Positions 57,800 to 63,213 of a stretch of 63,213 nt of DNA are shown here, piece by piece. The notes under the pieces are model-generated. The model did not search any database. It was not told the origin of the DNA and saw only the letters and a program-made list of their open reading frames with translations. Positions within the stretch are counted from its first letter, which is position 1. Every line of letters starts with the position of its first letter. The position numbers were made by a program, and so were the translations under genes. The stretch spans positions 1-63,213 of the forward strand of contig NZ_JAAHBQ010000026.1 of the NCBI RefSeq assembly GCF_020144665.1, read 5' to 3'. The DNA is from Oscillatoria salina IIICB1. GTDB taxonomy: Bacteria > Cyanobacteriota > Cyanobacteriia > Cyanobacteriales > SIO1D9.

Positions 57800-58100
57800 A
57801 ACTTTCGGGTCTTATGGCAAGGGACATTTTTATTGTATCTGAGTGCCAGTGACGTTCTCATCTGGTTGGGATTTTTTGAAAGAATAAATATTAAACCAAA
57901 TTTCTGTCAACTCTACCTGGAAGCTTTTACCCCCCACCCCTAATCTATCTATCTTGAGTAGGATGCCTCTATTGCTGAGTTTTTGCGAGTAATCACTCAC
58001 GCCAGTGATTGAGATCGCTAACTCTAACTTGTATTATCACTGAAAATCTTTTCGATTCAGGCGACTCTATATTATAGATTGATTTCTGAACTTTCCTCAC
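57800..58100. other. 301-base divergent region between propeller and TPR genes
   Basis: AATCACT (57991-57997) pairs with AGTGATT (58004-58010), a perfect 7-bp hairpin or operator-like palindrome. A -10-like TATTAT lies at 58070-58075, with no clear -35, about 25 bases before the TPR gene. Otherwise nothing is seen. Confidence 0.4.
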
Positions 58101-58631
58101 ATGATTTGCTCAACACCTACTCCTACTTTTGAATTTCCCAATTCCCAATCTTGTTACAAACTAGCAAGAAAATACTATAATTTTGGTCAATTTGCAGATG
58201 CGATCGAACTTTTATCTGTTATACTTTCTCTCCATCCTAACTGTGCCAAAATTTTGAATAAGCGAGGTAATGCTTACCATAAGTTAGGTAGATACACCGA
58301 AGCACTTGCTGACTACGATCGCGTTGTCGAAATTCAACCTAATTCGGCACAAGCTTGGCATAATCGCGCTCGAACCTTGACAAAATTAGCTAAATATGCT
58401 GAAGCTTTGCAATCGAGTAATCGCGCGATCGCTCTCAACCCTAATTATGCCCAAGCTTGGAGAAGTAGAGGAATCGCCTTAGCTTATTTAAAACGTTACG
58501 AAGGCGCGATCGCTTGTTTTGAAGCTGCTTTGAAACTCGATCCCAATTTAAAAGCAGCAAAACTTCATCGGGAAAGTTGTCAAAAAAAAGTACCTCACTC
58601 AAAAAACAAAATGCTTTCAGTGACTACTTAG
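58101..58631 (+). CDS. Tetratricopeptide repeat protein
   Basis: This 176-residue protein has three to four TPR units: YNFGQFADAIELLSVILSLH, then AYHKLGRYTEALADYDRVVE, AWHNRARTLTKLAKYAEAL and AWRSRGIALAYLKRYEGAI, each with the usual small-residue and aromatic spacing. TPR proteins are scaffolds for protein binding, and the partner is unknown. It has no signal peptide or membrane segment. The last 20 residues are lysine-rich. It ends at a strong terminator at 58733-58766. Confidence 0.88.
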   Translation: MICSTPTPTFEFPNSQSCYKLARKYYNFGQFADAIELLSVILSLHPNCAKILNKRGNAYHKLGRYTEALADYDRVVEIQPNSAQAWHNRARTLTKLAKYAEALQSSNRAIALNPNYAQAWRSRGIALAYLKRYEGAIACFEAALKLDPNLKAAKLHRESCQKKVPHSKNKMLSVTT

Positions 58632-58732
58632 AAACCTTGTTCGTCACCAAACTGTCTAAGCAAAGCCCAAAGTTAACTAGTGTCGGTAGGTTGTCAGATT
58701 GTGTTAATTTTATAAGAGGAAAGTTTCAACAA

Positions 58733-58766
58733 AAATTTCTCCCCATCCCGAGGAGAAATTTTTTTT
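58733..58766 (+). terminator. Rho-independent terminator after the TPR gene
   Basis: AAATTTCTCC (58733-58742) pairs perfectly with GGAGAAATTT (58752-58761) and is followed by a T-run to 58766. Confidence 0.92.
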
Positions 58767-58837
58767 AGCTGACATTAACAGCAATATTTAAACTAACTCG
58801 ATCCTACCGATAAACTTGCACGAAAAAATCTTTCTAG

Positions 58838-58975
58838 AGCTTCGCGAAGGATTTCTGCCTCAATCACTTCAATTATGATAATCGCGCTCGTGGGATGCGC
58901 TGGGAGAAATACCTAGGGGAATTAGCAGCGTTACCTTGGACAATTGTTAATTGCCAAAATAATCAACAATTGTAA
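58838..58975 (+). pseudogene. Possible remnant of a coding sequence
   Basis: The frame from 58838 to TAA at 58973-58975 translates to text that looks like protein (FNYDNRARGMRWEKYLGELA, then ALPWTIVNC). There is no start codon before Met in RGMRW and the upstream part is closed by TAG at 58835. It may be the end of a decayed gene. I cannot assign the family. Confidence 0.3.
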
Positions 58976-59084
58976 ATATTTGTCGATTGAGGCTACAATC
59001 TTTGCTAATACGCCGATAAACTAAGCAAAGTGCGAGTAGATACTGCTTTTTTCCGGCAGAAAAAAACTATGGTTGTGTGACTGC

Positions 59085-62000
59085 ATGATTCCGTTGCAAT
59101 TAACTCTAAAAAACTTTTTGAGCTATCGAGACGCAACTTTGGACTTTCGGGGGTTGCATACGGCTTGTATTTGTGGTGCTAATGGTGCAGGGAAGTCATC
59201 GCTGCTGGAAGCAATTACCTGGGCGGTTTGGGGTCAAAGTCGAGCTGCGACAGAAGATGATGTAATTAATACTGGGGCGAAAGATGTCCGGGTAGATTTC
59301 ACTTTTATCAATAATAATCAAGTTTATAAGATAATTCGTAGTCGGACGAGAGGGCGAAGTGCGGCGTTAGAGTTTCAAGTGGAAAGTGGTGGCGGTTTTC
59401 GCTCTATTAGTGGTAAAGGTGTTAAAGATACGCAGGAGCAAATTTTAGGGCAAATTAGGTTGGATTACGATACTTTTATTAATTCGGCTTATTTGCGTCA
59501 GGGACGGGCTGATGAGTTCATGTCTCGTCGTCCGAATGAACGTAAGCAAATTTTGGCAGATTTGCTGAAGTTAAGTCAATATGAGGAGTTGGCGGAGAAA
59601 GCTAAGGATTTATCGAAGCAGTATAAGGGACAAGCTGAGGAGTTGGAGCAAAGTTTGCAGGTTTTGGTGCAACAACTTCAAGAAAAAGAAGATTTGATTG
59701 AGGAACGAACTAGTCTAGATGCAGAATTAGAACAATTGCAAAAATTGCACGATCGCGATTTGGTGCGGCTCCAAGAGTTACAATTGGTGGCGAATGAGAT
59801 TAAAACTTGGGAACAACAGTTAAGTTGGCATCAAGATCGCTATCGCCATCATACTCAAGATTGCGATCGCTTAACTAAGGATTGTCTTTCGCTACAAGGT
59901 CGTTTGTCGGAGTTAGAAAAGTTTCTCGCGCAAGAAACGGAAATTGTTGCTGGATATCAACGTTTGCAAAGTTTACAAGCCCAAGAAGCTAGTTTGAGCG
60001 ATAAATTTCAAGCTTATCAAGATGCTCAACAACAAAAACAGCAGCGACAACAACAGTTAACTGAAAAAATTAATCAAGTAAATCTGGAAATTAAACAAAC
60101 TCAAACTCACTTAGAAGCTTTAGAACAACAAGAGTTAGAAATTGAAGAAGTTCTCAGTCATTCGGATGAAGTCGCTGCGGCTTTAGAAAAATTATCTCAC
60201 CATCGCCGCAATTTACAAAAACTTGACGAAGTGCAATTGCAAGTAGCTCCTTTATTACAGCAGCGCAACAGGATTGAAAATGAAATAAATCAAGCGCGAG
60301 CGACATTAAATGCTAGGTTAGAACAATTGCATAGTTCGGAAAGGGAATTACAATTAGAAGCTTCAGAAGTTCCCGGAATGAAATCAAAAGTTGTGGCTGT
60401 CGATCTGCAAATTGGCGAGTTAGATAAAAAGCGAGTTTATCAACAGCGAGTGTTAGAAAAAGGACAAGAAAGAGGGAAATTTCAGGAACGTTTGCAAGAG
60501 AATCAACGGGTTTACGAAAAACAACTAGGGGAACTTCAGCAAAAACTGGAAATGTTGCAAACTCCGGGTGCAGTTTGTCCGTTGTGCGATCGCCCTCTAG
60601 ACGAACATTATCGCAACCATGTGATTAACAAAACTCAAACTCAACAGGATGAGATTCAACAGCAATTTTGGGCGATTCGGGAACAAATGGCGGTCTGCGA
60701 ACGAGAATTGCAGGTATTACGGGCGGAATATGCGAAGTTATCGAAGGAATTAGCTGGTTATGATTCTTTGCAACAGCAATTGGGACAACTGGAAGCGCAA
60801 TTGGATAGTAAAATAGGTTTGCGAGAGCGATTGCAACAAATTGTGACACAAAAAGAAGAGATTGAGAGATCGCTAAATCTGGGTAGTTACGCTCTCGATT
60901 TACAAGCAAAATTAGCCTCACTCGATCGCCGATTAGCAGAGTTGAATTATGACGAACAAACTCATGCTTTGGTGAGGGGAGAGGTAAATAATTGGCGTTG
61001 GGCAGAAATTCGTCAAGCTAAGTTAGATGACGCGCAAAAAAGATTAGCTGCTTTGCAGGCGCAAAAACCGCAACTAAAGCAACGTATTGAGGGACTAGAA
61101 AATGCGATCGCCCAGTTACGTCAAAGTTCGGAAATTCAGCAGGAAATTGAACGCCTCGATCGCTATTTGGCGGAATTGGGTTACAATCGACAAACTCATA
61201 ATCAGATTATCGAACAGTGTCGTCAGGCGCAAGCATGGGAATTACCTTACCAAAAATTAGCACAATCAAAGCAAGATTATCCGAAATTAGCGGCAGATTT
61301 GCAACAATTAGAGCAAATGTTACAAGTGCGACTTGCTGACAAAGAAAATATGAAGTTAGAGTTAGATAATTTGGTCGCGCAAAGGCAAGAAATGCAAGAT
61401 GTTAGACCGGAAATTAGTTGTTTAGAAGAGCAAATTTCGCAAAAAAGACAACAGTTAGATCGCGCGATCGCCCAGCAAGGACGTTTAGAACAAGCTCTGA
61501 TTCAAATCGAAACTTTAGAGCAACAATACGCACAATCTCAACAGCGTTTGCAAGCAGTACGCAAGCAATATCGAGTTTATCAAGAATTGGCGATCGCGTT
61601 TGGGAAAAAGGGTATTCAAGCGTTGATGATTGAGAATATTTTGCCCCAATTAGAAGCACAAACTAACCAAATTTTAGCTCGACTTACTGGCAATCAGTTG
61701 CACGTCCAATTTATTACTCAAAAAGTAGGACGCAGCAGTCGCTCGAAGAAAAAAGCTAAGACTATTGATACTTTAGAAATCTTAATTGCTGATGCTAGAG
61801 GTACTCGCCCTTATGAAACTTATTCTGGTGGCGAATCATTTCGGATTAATTTTGCGATTCGTTTGGCTTTAGCAAGATTGTTAGCTCAGCGAGCAGGAAC
61901 GGCTTTACAAATGTTAATTGTAGATGAAGGTTTTGGGACGCAAGATGCGGAAGGTTGCGAAAGATTGATTGCGGCAATTAACGCGATCGCTGCCGATTTT

Positions 62001-62108
62001 CAGTGTATCTTAACTGTGACTCATATGCCTCAATTTAAAGAAGCTTTTCAAACTCGTGTGGAAGTCTACAAAACTCAAGCTGGTTCTCAACTGAAATTGT
62101 TAAATTAA
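59085..62108 (+). CDS. sbcC: Exonuclease subunit SbcC
   Basis: This protein of about 1007 residues is SbcC (Rad50-like), which with SbcD cuts DNA hairpins and processes broken ends. Walker A is CGANGAGKSSLLEA near residue 34, the Q-loop region contains YLRQGRADEF, and the long central coiled coil has the zinc hook CPLC near 500. The C-terminus has the ABC signature YSGGESFRINFAIRLALARL and Walker B MLIVDEGFGTQDAEG. The open frame includes a TTG at 59073, but the ATG at 59085 (MIPLQLTLKNFLSY) is the usual start. No sbcD gene is adjacent. Confidence 0.95.
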   Translation: MIPLQLTLKNFLSYRDATLDFRGLHTACICGANGAGKSSLLEAITWAVWGQSRAATEDDVINTGAKDVRVDFTFINNNQVYKIIRSRTRGRSAALEFQVESGGGFRSISGKGVKDTQEQILGQIRLDYDTFINSAYLRQGRADEFMSRRPNERKQILADLLKLSQYEELAEKAKDLSKQYKGQAEELEQSLQVLVQQLQEKEDLIEERTSLDAELEQLQKLHDRDLVRLQELQLVANEIKTWEQQLSWHQDRYRHHTQDCDRLTKDCLSLQGRLSELEKFLAQETEIVAGYQRLQSLQAQEASLSDKFQAYQDAQQQKQQRQQQLTEKINQVNLEIKQTQTHLEALEQQELEIEEVLSHSDEVAAALEKLSHHRRNLQKLDEVQLQVAPLLQQRNRIENEINQARATLNARLEQLHSSERELQLEASEVPGMKSKVVAVDLQIGELDKKRVYQQRVLEKGQERGKFQERLQENQRVYEKQLGELQQKLEMLQTPGAVCPLCDRPLDEHYRNHVINKTQTQQDEIQQQFWAIREQMAVCERELQVLRAEYAKLSKELAGYDSLQQQLGQLEAQLDSKIGLRERLQQIVTQKEEIERSLNLGSYALDLQAKLASLDRRLAELNYDEQTHALVRGEVNNWRWAEIRQAKLDDAQKRLAALQAQKPQLKQRIEGLENAIAQLRQSSEIQQEIERLDRYLAELGYNRQTHNQIIEQCRQAQAWELPYQKLAQSKQDYPKLAADLQQLEQMLQVRLADKENMKLELDNLVAQRQEMQDVRPEISCLEEQISQKRQQLDRAIAQQGRLEQALIQIETLEQQYAQSQQRLQAVRKQYRVYQELAIAFGKKGIQALMIENILPQLEAQTNQILARLTGNQLHVQFITQKVGRSSRSKKKAKTIDTLEILIADARGTRPYETYSGGESFRINFAIRLALARLLAQRAGTALQMLIVDEGFGTQDAEGCERLIAAINAIAADFQCILTVTHMPQFKEAFQTRVEVYKTQAGSQLKLLN

Positions 62109-62525
62109 GCTTTTTCGGAAAAATAACCACCAAAAAATGTACAATGTAATCAAGTTGCATAAGCATCTATCTTGAGGATTAAATTTTCCCAAACAGAAAA
62201 AAAAATGCTTTTATTATATCAAGTTTTAGCTAAATTAAAGGAGAGTTAACCCAACCTATTTGGGAAAATTTTGTACGGTTAATACTACTATACATTTGAA
62301 AAAATGTTAATTAAACTGTCAACCAAGAAGCCAAAAGCTGCGGTCAAAAAACCGACCAAAGCTAGAGGTTAAATAGTCAAGTTATCGTAATATGCTTGTC
62401 TTTCCTATTCAAAGGAGAGCATTAGTAGCTAGTGTTAGTCATCCTTGCGAGAAAGGACGAATATATAACTCCTGTAATCGCCATGAATGTAACTAACTAA
62501 CTTGCTTTTGATATTGGAGGAAAAT
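62109..62525. other. 417-base region with short ORFs upstream of the zinc-ribbon gene
   Basis: It contains a 14-codon frame starting near 62204, a 22-codon basic frame at 62304-62372 and a 34-codon frame beginning near 62391, plus two AAAGGAG sequences. None has a convincing ribosome binding site at the right distance. It could be a long leader. Confidence 0.35.
62304..62372 (+). CDS. Candidate 22-residue basic peptide
   Basis: ATG at 62304 to TAA at 62370-62372 encodes a peptide starting MLIKLSTKKPKAAVKKP and ending TKARG. Nine of 22 residues are Lys or Arg. No ribosome binding site is visible. It might be a leader peptide or chance. Confidence 0.25.
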   Translation: MLIKLSTKKPKAAVKKPTKARG

Positions 62526-62714
62526 ATGGTCAATAACTCCTGTCCTTGTTGTGGTGCTACGCTACAACGCGATGCGAGAAAGAGCGATCGCTCTTGGTAT
62601 TGTACCTCTTGTAAACAGGAAATACCGGGAACGGTTGTAGACCGAATCTTACTCAGTAAGAGCTTATTTTACAATCTCGCTCCGAGAAAAGTTCGTGGGT
62701 CGAGTTTGGCTTAA
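62526..62714 (+). CDS. Small zinc-ribbon protein
   Basis: This 62-residue protein has two CxxC pairs (SCPCCG and YCTSCK) that should form a zinc ribbon. The rest is basic with a hydrophobic patch near LLSKSLFYNLAP. The ATG at 62526 has GGAGGA five bases upstream, which makes it a better start than the TTG at 62502. No function can be assigned. Small zinc ribbons often bind nucleic acids or act as partner proteins. Confidence 0.72.
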   Translation: MVNNSCPCCGATLQRDARKSDRSWYCTSCKQEIPGTVVDRILLSKSLFYNLAPRKVRGSSLA

Positions 62715-62748
62715 AGGAGGAATTTATTAACTGTTAGCTAGATAATTC

Positions 62749-62767
62749 GGGTGGGTTTTGCCCACCC
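62749..62767 (+). terminator. GGGTGGG/CCCACCC hairpin
   Basis: GGGTGGG (62749-62755) pairs with CCCACCC (62761-62767) around TTTTG. It lies 35 bases after the zinc-ribbon gene. A weak A/T tail follows. The same core occurs in the sodC terminator. Confidence 0.65.
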
Positions 62768-62891
62768 AATAATGAAGAGCGAATATCTTGATAAAATTGC
62801 TGAAAATATTCGACGGAAACACCAAATCTCCACAAAAAACAGCTCGAAAAAACGCAGCGATCGCTAAATTCCCCAGACAGAAAACATACAT

Positions 62892-63074
62892 TTAGGTTCG
62901 ATCCGAGGAGCTATCTGCGGCACCGAAAACTAAAGTTTGTAGCAACAACCAAACCGCCCATCCTACTCCTAAAATTAATACCATTAGCAACAAAGGAGCT
63001 AAACCCGCAAAAGGAGCGAGGACGAGTAATAGCAAAAAGGTAATTAAGATTATTGTCAGTATTGGGTTATTCAT
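62892..63074 (-). CDS. Small membrane protein, function unknown
   Basis: This protein of about 60 residues has two hydrophobic segments (ILTIILITFLLLLVLAPFA and APLLLMVLILGVGWAVWLL) and a short polar tail ending SSSDRT. The open frame could extend to 63185 (97 residues), but the ATG at 63074 starts right before the first membrane segment and the extra N-terminal residues are not membrane-like. No family is recognised. A two-pass membrane protein in the inner or thylakoid membrane is likely. Confidence 0.6.
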   Translation of the reverse strand: MNNPILTIILITFLLLLVLAPFAGLAPLLLMVLILGVGWAVWLLLQTLVFGAADSSSDRT

Positions 63075-63213
63075 TGAGATTGAAATTAGCATTCTTGCCT
63101 CGATGATAACCAAGTCAGACTTTTCCTTACTCTTTCCTATTGCGTATCTTTGTTTTCGGTACCTGAAGAGGATTCTCGATCGCAAACTTGCTTCCCTGCT
63201 ATAGTTGGTGTCG

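Larger units (their letters stand above)
58632..59084. other. 453-base region between TPR gene and sbcC
   Basis: It holds the TPR terminator, a gene remnant at 58838-58975 and the promoter region of sbcC. No full gene is seen. Confidence 0.5.

Overview
The window is cyanobacterial chromosome. It carries a photosystem II D1 gene, the palindrome GCGATCGC (HIP1) at very high density, and housekeeping genes with typical cyanobacterial sequences (rpsR, rpmG, an RNase II/R, prs, pyrC, lepB, bioD, panB, moeA). The genus cannot be fixed from the sequence. No tRNA, rRNA or CRISPR array was seen.

Layout. 1-8.4 kb (mostly minus strand): a conflict- or regulation-type island made of a sigma-70-like protein, a DUF1822 protein and a 1266-residue caspase/nSTAND1 protein, followed by a secreted FecR-like protein. 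8.5-12.5 kb: two lipoproteins (SGNH esterase, Cu/Zn superoxide dismutase) facing a B12-binding radical SAM protein. 12.6-18.9 kb: a STAS protein, a small conserved gene, an RDD-rpmG-rpsR-RNase cluster and moeA. 19-21.3 kb: a receiver with Glu at the phosphorylation site beside two paralogous Crp/Fnr regulators. 21.6-26.3 kb: pyrC, lepB, the fossil of an IS200/IS605-type TnpB element, prs and bioD. 26.4-31.4 kb: one 1674-residue protein with a MACPF-like signature at the N-terminus and a P47-like TULIP region at the C-terminus. 31.9-33 kb: a rogue/sentinel-type psbA that has lost most Mn ligands, behind a structured leader. 33-38.4 kb: a membrane MCP, secreted proteins including a lipoprotein with a recently duplicated GerMN domain, and an M20 hydrolase. 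38.5-55.8 kb: a large sensory locus. Five minus-strand genes (three histidine kinases, CheC, CheY) diverge from a complete che operon (cheA, cheW, mcp, cheB, mcp, cheR). 55.8-63.2 kb: panB, a beta-propeller protein, a TPR protein, sbcC, a zinc-ribbon protein and a small membrane protein.

How the parts may work together. The che operon has both adaptation enzymes (CheR, CheB), two receptors and a CheA with two CheW-like domains. The facing CheY-CheC pair supplies an output and a phosphatase with both catalytic motifs intact. The 1649-residue kinase next to it contains a LOV domain with its flavin-binding residues, so blue light is a plausible input to this locus. The sigma-like/DUF1822/caspase genes are almost contiguous and probably one transcription unit. 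Their domains suggest a regulated proteolytic response (inference).

The most unusual items are the MACPF-P47 fusion, the caspase-nSTAND1 module with a second degenerate caspase-like region, the rogue D1 gene with its leader, the LOV kinase beside the che locus, and a soluble receptor built from a HAMP array. All domain calls were made by eye and no database search was possible.
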